13,125 nucleotides of DNA from Bacteroidales bacterium (GTDB taxonomy: Bacteria; Bacteroidota; Bacteroidia; Bacteroidales; F082): positions 1 through 13,125 of the forward strand of contig JAEEII010000218.1 of NCBI GenBank assembly GCA_016281295.1, written 5' to 3'. Position numbers and translations under genes: made by a program. Below, in pieces: positions 1 to 7,900 of the stretch. A model generated the notes under the pieces. The model made no database searches. It was given only the letters and a program-made list of their open reading frames with translations, and was not told the origin of the DNA. Within the stretch, counting starts at the first letter, position 1; each line of letters begins with the position of its first letter.

Positions 1-632
1 GCTTTCTTAAGGGCTTCGTTGGCGTCGTCGCCTTTCTTGATGAAATCCATCATCTTGCCGAGGCTGACGAATTCATAGCCGATGATCTCGTTGTTCTCAT
101 CTAAGGCGATGCGGGTGCAGTAGCCTTCGGTCATCTCGAGGTAACGGGGGCCTTTCTCAAGGGTTCCGAACATGGTGCCGACTTGGCTGCGCAGGCCTTT
201 GCCGAGGTCTTCCAATGAAGCGCCAATCAGCAAACCGCCTTCGGAGAAAGCGGACTGTGAGCGACCGTAAACGATTTGCAGGAAAATCTCGCGCATGGCG
301 GTGTTGATGGCGTCGCACACGAGGTCGGTGTTGAGGGCTTCGAGGACGGTCTTGCCGGGCAGGATCTCAGCAGCCATAGCCGCCGAATGAGTCATGCCAG
401 AGCATCCGATGGTCTCGACCAGGGCTTCTTGGATGATGCCGTCTTTTACGTTAAGGGTGAGCTTGCAAGCTCCCTGTTGGGGGGCACACCAACCAATACC
501 ATGGGTGAACCCGCTGATGTCTTTCACATCTTTGACGCGCACCCACTTGCCTTCCTCCGGAATCGGAGCGCAGGGATGATTGGCGCCTTTCTTCACGCAA
601 CATTGATGTTGCACTTCTTGGGTGTAAATCAT
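1..632 (-). CDS. NifU-like iron-sulfur cluster assembly scaffold protein (3' end outside window)
   Basis: My translation of the reverse strand from the ATG at 632 gives 210 residues with no stop before the window edge, so the C-terminus is missing. The protein starts MIYTQEVQHQCC. It carries WCAPQQGACKL (Cys49, Cys56), IGCSGMTHSAA (Cys77), a further Cys106 and SQSAFSEGGLLIGASLEDLG. This matches my memory of the Bacteroidota/Clostridia family annotated as iron-sulfur cluster assembly scaffold protein, related to the NifU/IscU N-terminal fold, which usually lies next to a gene for a 'GGGtGRT protein'; such a gene would lie to the left of this window. The likely role is cytosolic binding and transfer of Fe-S clusters, with the cysteines as candidate ligands. 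There is no Shine-Dalgarno site, only an A/T-rich leader. A near-consensus promoter lies about 60 bases upstream. The family call is fairly sure; the exact biochemical role is inferred. Confidence 0.82.
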   Translation of the reverse strand, partial: MIYTQEVQHQCCVKKGANHPCAPIPEEGKWVRVKDVKDISGFTHGIGWCAPQQGACKLTLNVKDGIIQEALVETIGCSGMTHSAAMAAEILPGKTVLEALNTDLVCDAINTAMREIFLQIVYGRSQSAFSEGGLLIGASLEDLGKGLRSQVGTMFGTLEKGPRYLEMTEGYCTRIALDENNEIIGYEFVSLGKMMDFIKKGDDANEALKK

Positions 633-654
633 TTTTATTTAAAAAGTTAAAGAT

Positions 655-2253
655 TCAATACTTCATTGATTCAATAGTAGAATAAAACGGCAAAAATACG
701 GATATTTTTTCATTGCCGCCAAATTTTTTCAATCCGTTGAAAAACGAGGCTCTATTAATATAATAGGTGTCGAGCTTTTCGTTCTCAATGACCACACAGT
801 CGAACGGGAATTGAAAAGCAGCTTCCAACAGCTCGTCTTTGTCCTCCATCACAATGAATCCCTTGCGTTTCATCTGAAGAAAAGGACCGTTTTGGGCGTA
901 TCCGTAAAGACAGAGTACTTTGGCGTCGGCGGGGATACCCAACGAGTCAAGTAACAGGTCAGCGTCTTGGTAGTTTTGATGGGTGTTCCACGCATAGTTC
1001 TCGGATTGTCGGCGGAACACTTGCATGTCGGAGGCGTTGTGAATCATCACCACCAGCAGCACAAGGGCGATGAGGTATTCGACACCTACGAGAACCTTAC
1101 GGGTGGGTGTGGGAATGCTCTTGAGGAGGAGAATCAACACCAGCAACAGAGGTAGGAAAAAGGTGTCGAGGAAGTAGTAGTCGTGATATTGAATCTGCTG
1201 CATCATGGCTGCGGTGAACAACAAGCATCCAAACAGCTGTATCAAGGGGAGCCACCATAGAGACAAGGTTTTTTTCTCAGGGCTCATTTTCGAGAAGGAT
1301 TTCTTGCGAAATGCTCGATATAAGGCAGCAGCGACTGCGGCGAGGATTGTCATCAAAAACACCCCGTAGTGAAAACGTTGGAAATAATGAAACCTCCAGT
1401 TATGATAGGCATCGCTGAGGAGTTCTTTGGCATCCTGCCAGCTCTCGGGAGGAAGCAGTTGGTTGAGGAAAAGGGTGCCGTGCTGCTGGGTCAGATGACG
1501 GTTCCAGAGAAAACATGCGAGATACACGCAAAGGGAGATCAGGACGGCAGACAGCTTGTCGAGAAAGGTGCTTTCCTTACGAAGGATGCGCCACAATTCG
1601 AAACAGAGCACCGTGATGAGTGCGATGGCGAAAGTGGTGCGGATGAGCATGGCCAAGGTGAGGAAGGCGATAGAGACATGAAAATCCCGTCGTTGCCGAC
1701 TTTCGAGGTGTTTGAGATAATACCAGAAGCCTATGATACTCAGAGATAATGCGGGCACACCGGGCAGGAATCCGTTGAGGTAATAGGCCATCACAGGGGA
1801 GGTCAGGGCGATGCTGGATACCAGCAGCGACTTGGCTCCGTCGGAGGTGAGTCGGTAACTGATTTTGTAAAGGAAACCTAATCCAAGGAATGACCATAGC
1901 AAGGTCCAGACACGGAACACCCAGGGCGAGGTGGTGCCGAAGAGCTTCATCAGCAAGGCGGCGAAATACTCGTGGATGGGGAATCCCGCCGAGGTCACCG
2001 TGGTGTCGTAGGCTTCTTTCCACCATCCGGGAAACTGCTTGTTGTAGATCATGGTCTCGGGATGGAAGAAGTCGAACCCGTTGTGTTGGAATCCCAAGGA
2101 GAGTGCGTAATGGTCTTGCTCGGCCCAGGCGTGGATGTGAGAAGGATATTCGTTTAGATAATCCCATTCGATGAACAGCCCTGCCGCCACGAGGAAGAGC
2201 ATGGCGAAGAGTAATGCCGCGGTGGGTTTGCTGGCTGAGCGTATTGACGTCAT
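655..2253 (-). CDS. Multipass membrane protein, GT-C/GT39-like glycosyltransferase
   Basis: The protein is 532 residues with about ten hydrophobic helices (roughly 11-28, 113-131, 142-158, 164-181, 194-217, 236-251, 298-314, 333-351, 361-378, 387-404) and a soluble C-terminal part from about 430. Between the first two helices lies a long non-cytoplasmic loop with HAWAEQDHYALSLGF, which places an acidic residue (Asp47) where GT-C enzymes of the ArnT/PMT (GT39) type keep their catalytic acid. A second loop has QIQYHDYYF. These enzymes move a sugar from a polyprenyl-phosphate donor to an acceptor outside the inner membrane; donor and acceptor here are unknown. The frame stays open further upstream, but that would run through the tRNA gene and its terminator, so the ATG at 2253 (MTSIRSASKP) is the sensible start. 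No clear promoter was found in the 29 bases between the terminator T-run and this ATG. The membrane-protein call is sure; the glycosyltransferase call is good but not proven. Confidence 0.75.
   Translation of the reverse strand: MTSIRSASKPTAALLFAMLFLVAAGLFIEWDYLNEYPSHIHAWAEQDHYALSLGFQHNGFDFFHPETMIYNKQFPGWWKEAYDTTVTSAGFPIHEYFAALLMKLFGTTSPWVFRVWTLLWSFLGLGFLYKISYRLTSDGAKSLLVSSIALTSPVMAYYLNGFLPGVPALSLSIIGFWYYLKHLESRQRRDFHVSIAFLTLAMLIRTTFAIALITVLCFELWRILRKESTFLDKLSAVLISLCVYLACFLWNRHLTQQHGTLFLNQLLPPESWQDAKELLSDAYHNWRFHYFQRFHYGVFLMTILAAVAAALYRAFRKKSFSKMSPEKKTLSLWWLPLIQLFGCLLFTAAMMQQIQYHDYYFLDTFFLPLLLVLILLLKSIPTPTRKVLVGVEYLIALVLLVVMIHNASDMQVFRRQSENYAWNTHQNYQDADLLLDSLGIPADAKVLCLYGYAQNGPFLQMKRKGFIVMEDKDELLEAAFQFPFDCVVIENEKLDTYYINRASFFNGLKKFGGNEKISVFLPFYSTIESMKY
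691..723 (-). promoter_or_regulatory. Bacteroidota-type promoter of the Fe-S scaffold gene
   Basis: On the minus strand TTTG (723-720) is followed by 21 bases and then TATTTTTG (698-691), a full match to the TAnnTTTG -7 element of the Bacteroidota primary sigma factor. It sits inside the last codons of the upstream glycosyltransferase gene. It would start transcription near 683, giving a leader of roughly 50 bases before the ATG at 632. This suggests the Fe-S gene is expressed independently of the membrane protein gene. Confidence 0.55.
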
Positions 2254-2282
2254 GGCATAGGTTTGACGATGTGGGTGTTGAC

Positions 2283-2315
2283 ACAAAAACAGCCCCCAAG
2301 AAACCCTGGAGGCTG
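2283..2315 (-). terminator. Rho-independent terminator after tRNA-Leu
   Basis: Read on the minus strand, CAGCCTCCAGG pairs with CTTGGGGGCTG across a GTTT loop (2315-2290), an 11-pair stem with two G-T pairs. It is followed at once by TTTTTGT. It begins 5 bases after the tRNA end, so it terminates the tRNA transcript. It also lies only about 30 bases before the start of the membrane protein gene. Confidence 0.85.
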
Positions 2316-2320
2316 TGGTG

Positions 2321-2404
2321 TACCGAAGGCCGGGATCGAACCGGCACGAGTTTAACCTCATCGGTTTTTGAGACCGACGCGTCTACCTATTCCGCCACTT
2401 CGGC
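2321..2404 (-). tRNA. tRNA-Leu (anticodon CAA)
   Basis: The reverse strand folds as a class II tRNA of 84 bases. The acceptor stem is GCCGAAG/CTTCGGT with a G-U first pair and discriminator A. The D arm contains GGTAGACGC. The anticodon stem is TCGGT/ACCGA with loop CTCAAAA, giving anticodon CAA at 2370-2368 for UUG codons. The long variable arm has a GAG/CTC stem, and the T arm is GCCGG-TTCGATC-CCGGC. The CCA end is not encoded (CACC follows the discriminator), so it must be added after transcription. The gene is divergent from prs and is followed by its own terminator. Confidence 0.95.
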
Positions 2405-2426
2405 ATGTTTTCAACGAACGAGGCTG

Positions 2427-2457
2427 CAAAATTACAAAAAAAATCATAACTGCAACC
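2427..2457 (-). promoter_or_regulatory. Promoter of tRNA-Leu
   Basis: On the minus strand GGTTG (2457-2453) is followed by 18 bases and TAATTTTG (2434-2427), a full match to TAnnTTTG. The -33 box is only partial (TTG) and the spacer is slightly short. Transcription would start around 2420, about 15 bases before the mature tRNA 5' end. Confidence 0.55.
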
Positions 2458-2512
2458 ATTATTTAAAAAAAATCCGAATTACTGTTTGTAAAAGGGTTTT
2501 TTGTAAAAAAGG

Positions 2513-2544
2513 TTTGGTGGTCTCCCGTAAAAGCACTAATTTTG
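2513..2544 (+). promoter_or_regulatory. Promoter of prs
   Basis: TTTG (2513-2516), a 20-base spacer and TAATTTTG (2537-2544) match the Bacteroidota -33/-7 consensus in both sequence and spacing. A start near 2551 leaves a leader of about 20 bases before the prs ATG. The segment TAATTTTGCAGCC (2537-2549) is repeated exactly, in inverted orientation, at the tRNA promoter (2422-2434). Confidence 0.7.
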
Positions 2545-2571
2545 CAGCCCGAAATCAAATAACACGGACCG

Positions 2572-3507
2572 ATGTCACAGCGATACGTTACTATTTTTGC
2601 CGGCAGAGCGACCAAAGACTTGGGCGCTAAGATTGCCGAATCGTATGGTGCTCCTCTTGGAAAGTCCATTGTGACTGAATTCTCCGACCATGAGTTCCAG
2701 CCCTCTTTCGAGGAAAGCATTCGTGGTCATCATGTGTTTATCGTGCAGTCCACCATGGCTCCGACTGACAACTTGATGGAGTTGTTGCTGATGATTGATG
2801 CCGCCAAGCGTGCCTCGGCGCATAAGATCATCGCGGTGATTCCTTATTTCGGATGGGCGCGTCAGGATCGAAAGGATCAGCCTCGTGTGAGCATTGGCGC
2901 CAAGCTGGTGGCCAACCTCATCCAGGCAGCAGGTGTCAACCGTATCATCACCCTTGACCTCCACGCCGATCAAATCCAAGGCTTTTTCGACATCCCTGTC
3001 GATGCCTTGTATGCCTCTAGCTTGTTCATCGACCATATCAAGAAGATGAACATCGAAGACTTGCTGATTGCCTCGCCTGATATTGGCGGGTCGAAACGTG
3101 CTTCCGCCTACGCCAAACGCCTTGACTGCGACCTGGCCATCTGCCATAAGCAACGCTCTCGCGCCAACGTGGTGGACAGCATGACCCTCATCGGCGATGT
3201 GAAAGACAAAAACGTCATCATCATGGATGACATCATCGACACCGCCGGTACTATCGTCAAAGCCGGACAGGTGATGATGGACAACGGAGCTAAGAGCGTC
3301 CGCGCCTTTGCCACCCACGCCGTGTGTAGCGGCCCCGCCATGGAACGCATCGACAACTCGGTGTTCGAGGAAGTGGTCGTCACCGACTCCATCCCGTTGC
3401 CTCCCAATGCCTCCAAGAAAATCAAGGTGGTGAGTACTGCCGACCTGTTCGCCGATGTGATCCATCGCATCGAAAGCTATGAATCCATCAGTTCACTCTT
3501 TAAATAA
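2572..3507 (+). CDS. prs: Ribose-phosphate pyrophosphokinase (PRPP synthetase)
   Basis: The enzyme makes 5-phosphoribosyl-1-pyrophosphate from ribose-5-phosphate and ATP in the cytosol, feeding purine, pyrimidine, NAD, histidine and tryptophan synthesis. The 311 residues match the usual class I length. Visible signatures are the ATP-binding stretch YFGWARQDRK (92-101, with Arg97 and Gln98), the LDLHADQIQGFF metal/active-site segment with His131, SPDIGGSKRA with Asp170, the catalytic-loop HKQR (192-195) and the PRPP-loop IIMDDIIDTAGT (216-227). SGPAMERI follows further on. The start fits a promoter about 30 bases upstream, and there is no other good start. It is the first gene of a short housekeeping group with rplY and pth. 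Nothing essential is missing. Confidence 0.97.
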   Translation: MSQRYVTIFAGRATKDLGAKIAESYGAPLGKSIVTEFSDHEFQPSFEESIRGHHVFIVQSTMAPTDNLMELLLMIDAAKRASAHKIIAVIPYFGWARQDRKDQPRVSIGAKLVANLIQAAGVNRIITLDLHADQIQGFFDIPVDALYASSLFIDHIKKMNIEDLLIASPDIGGSKRASAYAKRLDCDLAICHKQRSRANVVDSMTLIGDVKDKNVIIMDDIIDTAGTIVKAGQVMMDNGAKSVRAFATHAVCSGPAMERIDNSVFEEVVVTDSIPLPPNASKKIKVVSTADLFADVIHRIESYESISSLFK

Positions 3508-3510
3508 TTG

Positions 3511-3537
3511 AGAATGGAGAGAATTTCTCTAAATTCT
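3511..3537 (+). terminator. Possible weak hairpin between prs and rplY
   Basis: AGAAT and AGAGA pair with TCTCT and ATTCT around an ATT loop, with a 2x2 internal loop (gg/aa). Only TT follows, with no long T-run, so it would be at most a partial terminator or an mRNA-stabilising hairpin. No separate rplY promoter was seen in the 70-base gap, which favours read-through from prs. Confidence 0.25.
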
Positions 3538-3577
3538 TTACAAATAAACAACTTAACAAAATAACAAATCTAACACC

Positions 3578-4153
3578 ATGAAAACAGTATCATTGAGCGG
3601 TTCTCTTCGCGAGAACGTAGGGAAAAAAGATGCTAAGGCCCTCCGTAAGGCCGAGATGGTGCCGTGCGTCCTTTATGGCGGCGACGAGCAAATCCATTTC
3701 GCTACCGAAGCCAAAAATTTCAAGAAGATCCTCTTCACTCCTGAGACCTTCATCATCAACGTCACCATCGGCGGAAAGTCGTACAACACCATCCTTCAGG
3801 ATGTTCAGTATCATCCTGTGACTGACAACGTGTTGCACGCCGACTTCCTCCTCGTGAAGGATGACAAACCCGTCACCGTCACTCTGCCTCTCGCCATTGA
3901 AGGCAGCGCCCCCGGTGTCATGCGTGGTGGTAAGCTGAGACAAGCCATCCGTAAAATCAAAGTCAGCGGTCTCGCCAAGGATATTCCTGAGGTCATCACC
4001 GTCAACATCAGCAACCTTAACATCCTCGACTCCATCAAGGTTCGCGACCTGAACATTGAAGGTGTCACCATGGTCACCCCCGGTTACCAGGTCATCGTCG
4101 AGGTTCGTGCTGCCCGTGGCGCTTCTGTCGCTGCTGACGAATCCGAAGAATAA
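3578..4153 (+). CDS. rplY: 50S ribosomal protein L25/general stress protein Ctc (bL25)
   Basis: This ribosomal protein binds 5S rRNA in the large subunit. The 191 residues have the two-domain form (CTC/TL5 type) rather than the short E. coli form. Residues 1-92 are the L25 beta-barrel with LRENVGKKDAKALRKAEMVPCVLYGG and DVQYHPVTDNVLHADFLLV. Residues about 95-180 form the TL5 C-terminal beta domain with PGVMRGGKLRQ and KVRDLNIEG. An acidic tail (ADESEE) ends the protein. The ATG follows an A-rich leader with no Shine-Dalgarno site, normal for this phylum. The order prs, rplY, pth is common in Bacteroidales as I recall it. Codon use and length look normal. Confidence 0.95.
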   Translation: MKTVSLSGSLRENVGKKDAKALRKAEMVPCVLYGGDEQIHFATEAKNFKKILFTPETFIINVTIGGKSYNTILQDVQYHPVTDNVLHADFLLVKDDKPVTVTLPLAIEGSAPGVMRGGKLRQAIRKIKVSGLAKDIPEVITVNISNLNILDSIKVRDLNIEGVTMVTPGYQVIVEVRAARGASVAADESEE

Positions 4154-4181
4154 TACAATCATTTTGGCCATAAACCTTTTT

Positions 4182-4209
4182 GTAGAGACGGTGTGCGCAC
4201 CGTCTCTAC
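4182..4209. repeat. Perfect palindromic element between rplY and pth
   Basis: GTAGAGACGGTG and CACCGTCTCTAC form a perfect 12-pair stem around a TGCG loop. A run of five T lies just before it on the plus strand, and GTTGTATAAAA follows it, so it lacks the T-run of a classic terminator downstream of rplY. The GTAGAGACG...CGTCTCTAC arms resemble dispersed palindromic repeats I remember from intergenic regions of Bacteroidota and other phyla. It may still act as a transcript end or as an RNA processing/stability hairpin. Confidence 0.75.
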
Positions 4210-4224
4210 GTTGTATAAAAACCT

Positions 4225-4782
4225 ATGAAATATTTAATTGCCTGCCTGGGAAATATCGGCGCGGAATATGAAAACACCCGCCACAACGCCGGCTTCCGCA
4301 TCGCCGACCGTTTAGCCAAAGATCTCGAAGGTACTTTCACCACGGGCCGTCTCGCCCAAGTCTCGGAGATGAAATACCGGGGCAGGACTCTTGTTGTTAT
4401 CAAACCAACCACTTATATGAACCTCAGCGGGAAGGCGGTGAAATACTGGTTGGATCAGGAGAAGATTCCCATCGAGAATCTTTTGGTCGTCAATGACGAC
4501 ATCGCCCTTCCTGTGGGCACCATTCGTATTCGCAAACAAGGTGCCGACGGCGGACATAACGGCCTTACTGACATCATCGAAAAACTCGGCACCAATGCTT
4601 TTTGCCGCCTCCGCTTCGGCATCGGCGATGACTTCCCGAAAGGTCGTCAAATCGACTTCGTGCTCGGATCCTGGAAACCCTCAGAAGAACCTGTTGTTGA
4701 CCAAACCGTCGATAAGGCTGTTGAAGCCATCAAGTGCTTCGTGACACAAGGGCCAGACCGGACGATGAACCAGTTCAATTGA
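4225..4782 (+). CDS. pth: Peptidyl-tRNA hydrolase
   Basis: This cytosolic enzyme cleaves peptides from peptidyl-tRNAs that drop off the ribosome and recycles the tRNA. The 185 residues are the normal length. Key positions are visible: Asn10 in CLGNIGAEY, the catalytic His20 in ENTRHNAG, Asn66 in TTYMNLSG, the Asp91/Asp92 pair in VVNDDIALP (which aligns the catalytic Asp), and GGHNGL at 109-114. The GNIG form instead of the enterobacterial ANPG is usual in Bacteroidota. The gene follows rplY by 71 bases, with the palindromic element in the gap and no convincing promoter of its own. Confidence 0.96.
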   Translation: MKYLIACLGNIGAEYENTRHNAGFRIADRLAKDLEGTFTTGRLAQVSEMKYRGRTLVVIKPTTYMNLSGKAVKYWLDQEKIPIENLLVVNDDIALPVGTIRIRKQGADGGHNGLTDIIEKLGTNAFCRLRFGIGDDFPKGRQIDFVLGSWKPSEEPVVDQTVDKAVEAIKCFVTQGPDRTMNQFN

Positions 4783-4845
4783 TTTTTTTGAGATTGTCTG
4801 TTTAGAACCCACTTCGCTGTTTTCAAATTCCAATTTTTTAGAATG

Positions 4846-4880
4846 GCATTTGCAAATGCAAAAATTTTTTCTGAACTTTG
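4846..4880 (+). promoter_or_regulatory. Promoter of the envelope-protein operon with overlapping palindrome
   Basis: TTTG (4849-4852), a 20-base spacer and GAACTTTG (4873-4880, one mismatch to TAnnTTTG) form a Bacteroidota-type promoter, about 56 bases before the first ATG of the block. The -33 box lies in the middle of the perfect 14-bp palindrome GCATTTGCAAATGC (4846-4859). A 10-bp palindrome TTTGCGCAAA (4877-4886) overlaps the end of the -7 box. Such dyads on core promoter elements could be binding sites for a dimeric repressor, but that is inference. Confidence 0.5.
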
Positions 4881-4936
4881 CGCAAAAATAAAAAAACGAC
4901 TATTTGTTGAAAATGGGTCGTGATGGATTTTAATAA

Positions 4937-7900
4937 ATGAAGAAGATGAGAATAGTATTGATTTCAATCTTGATGGTTCTATTGTCGGGATTGACGGGGT
5001 TATCTAAAGCTGGGGTGCCTGAGCCAGGTATTCTGTCTGGACTGTTCTCCGTGAGCGACAGCAAACAAGTGAGTTTTTCAAAAGGAAACCTGCAATTTAA
5101 CAACACCACAGCCGCTGTTCGCTTTGCCGCAAACCAATGGGACTATCTTGGTGATGTTGAAGGTAATCTGTTTGGACCTGGCTGGAGTGATTTGTTCTCA
5201 TTGAGCCAGGGCAACGAGGCTTGTCAGGCTCTCAACAACAGTGGGAATTATTCTCGTACTTGGCGTTCCTTGTCGGCCGAGGAATGGCTGTATTTATTTA
5301 ACATCCGTAATACAGAATCTGGCTTTCGCTATGCCAAAGCTCAAGTGAACAGTGTCAACGGTATGATTCTGTTGCCTGATGACTGGAGCGGCTCGTATTA
5401 TTCGTTAGAGAACATCAATAAAGAGGATGCCGATTACAGTGGTAATGCCATTACTGCATCGCAATGGAACACATTGGAATCGCATGGAGCTGTGTTTTTG
5501 CCCGCAGCGGGTTGTCGCTTTTTTGGTTTTCTTGATGGTTGGAATGTGTATGATATAGGAACCATGGGTTATTATCAGTCGTCAACCCTCTCACCAGGAA
5601 ACATGTTAGCTTGTGGTTTCTCGAATTATTCTGTGTCGCCTCAGTACCATGATTATCCCAACACGGGAATATCTATGCGATTGGTGAGCGATGTCCTCGT
5701 TACAATCTCTATGGGAATTGGTGCTGGCTGGAATTGGTTCTCGAGCCCCATATTTCTCGATGAGACTCAATTTGAAGAATTGAAGGAGGCTTTGGCAACG
5801 GGCAGCACCTCTGTTGTGATAAAATCTCAAAACGATGGTTTTGCCACATACGGAGCAGAAGGATGGAGCGGGCAACTAATGAGCTTGAGCAATTCGCAGA
5901 TGTACTTGATGATGGCAGATCATGACTTGACATTGTCATTGACGGGAGAACGGGTTGACTTGAATCATTGTCAGGTTACTTTGAAGTCTGGCTGGAATTG
6001 GATTGGATACCCTCTTGAAGACGAATTACCTCTTGACCAAGCTTTTGTATATTTTACGCCAGCCGATGGCGACATGATAAAGGGGCAATCAAGTTATGCA
6101 AGTTATGATGCCTCCGAGGGTGTTTGGCAGGGTTCTCTTGAAAGTATGACACCTGAAGAAGGTTACCTTTATCTTTCGAATCGTGTTGAAAACGTGAGCT
6201 TCTTTTTCCCGTCATTGAAGAATTTCAAACCTTATCTTGCAGACAGCATTCCTCAAGGCGGACTGAATGGGGTGTTCTCATTGAGCGAGAACACAAAGGT
6301 CTTTTTCTCCAAGGGTAATCTGCAATTTATCGGTAGTGCGACACCCTCTTATTGGAAGTTTGCCGACCACCAATGGGATTGTATTGGCGATACCGGGCAG
6401 GGTAGCAATTCGCAGAAAAAGGATCGCGACCTGTTTGGATGGGGAACGAGTGGTTATAACCATGGAGCCAATAGCTATCAACCATGGAGCACGAGCCAAA
6501 CTTCAAGCGATTATTGCGCATACGGATCATCGAGCTATCATTTATATGACGAGACGGGGAAGGCGGATTGGGGTTACAACGCCATTAGCAACGGTGGAAA
6601 CACCGAGAACATTTGGCGAACGCCCAAGCATGAGGAATGGAGGTATTTGTTTGATTTGAGAACGACGCCATCGGGATGTCGTTATGCAAAAGCTACGGTG
6701 AACGGTGTTCCCGGGATGATGGTCTTTCCCGATGATTGGCAATGCTGTTATTATCCTATCGCGTCTATTAACGGACGATGGGCGACATACGAAGCTAATG
6801 TTTTCACTATGACAGAATGGAGCGTTTTGGAACAGTATGGGGTGATGTTTTTGCCTGCGGCTGGTTTTCGGAATGGGACTTCGGTGTCTGGTGTGGGTTC
6901 TGTGGGTTTATATTGGTCCTCTTCCATGGGCAATAATGACAATTCATGGTGTTTTTACTTTTACCAAGATAATTTCTTCTCTCAAGACTATTACAGTCGT
7001 TATGAGGGTTATTCTGTCCGTCTGGTTCGCCCTTTGGTGGGTGAGCTTCCTCAAGTCACGACTTCCGAAGCCGAAAACATCACCTCATCTTCGGCTTCCT
7101 GCGGTGGTGTTGTGGTTTCTGGTGGTGGACAGCCTGTTATCGAACGCGGCGTGTGTTGGAGTACCAATCACAACCCAACGATTAGTGGTGGCCATCTGCT
7201 TTGCGGAGTGGGTACAGGCAGTTTCTCAGTCGATGTCACAGACCGATTGCCAAACACGACTTATTATGTGCGTGCATACGCCACCAATGTGATAGGAACG
7301 GCCTACGGCAACGAAGTGAGTTTCACTACCCTTTCCGGTGGCGGAGATACCCCCGGCGATGATAATCTCCACGAAGGAGCCATCAACGGTCTTTTCTCGG
7401 TGAGTAATAACCAACAGGTTCTGTTCTCGCAAGGCAACCTTCAATATATGGCCTCTACAAACACTTGGCGGTTTGCTGAACACCAATGGGATTATATAGG
7501 CGGATTTAATATCAATATCTCGCCCACGTTCTTCGACTGGATCGACTTGTTCGGATGGGGCACCAGCGGCTTCAACCATGGGGCATTGTGTTATCAGCCT
7601 TGGAGCACCTCGACGGACAATTCGCAATACTATGCCTACGGGGATGCCAATTGTAACCTGTTTGATCAATCGGGTATGGCTGATTGGGGCTACAACGCTA
7701 TCAGTAATGGCGGTAATGCTACTCATCTCTGGAGAACATTGACCTATCAGGAATGGAATTATGTGGTCAACACTCGTGTTACGTTAAGCGGCATCCGCTG
7801 GACTAGGGCTAAGGTGAACAATAAAATTGGAATCGTCTTGTTACCCGACGATTGGTCCGCCGCTTTCTATTCATTGAATAGTCCTAATGGCGGAAACTTC

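Noticed and set aside
1577..2347. 256-codon minus-strand frame overlapping the membrane protein gene
   Set aside because: Arg/His/Pro-rich composition and total overlap with the better membrane protein frame mark it as a shadow.
2254..2361. N-terminal extension of the membrane protein starting MRLNSCRFDPG
   Set aside because: It would be translated from the tRNA-Leu gene and through its terminator. The hydrophobic leader starts properly after the ATG at 2253.
2575..3465. Long open frame on the minus strand opposite prs (296 codons)
   Set aside because: It lies fully antisense to a certain PRPP synthetase. The His/Asp/Gly-rich composition is typical of a shadow frame, and it matches no family.
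4225..4782. GNIG instead of ANPG near the Pth active site as a possible defect
   Set aside because: This variant is usual in Bacteroidota, as I recall it, and Asn10, His20 and the Asp pair are all kept.
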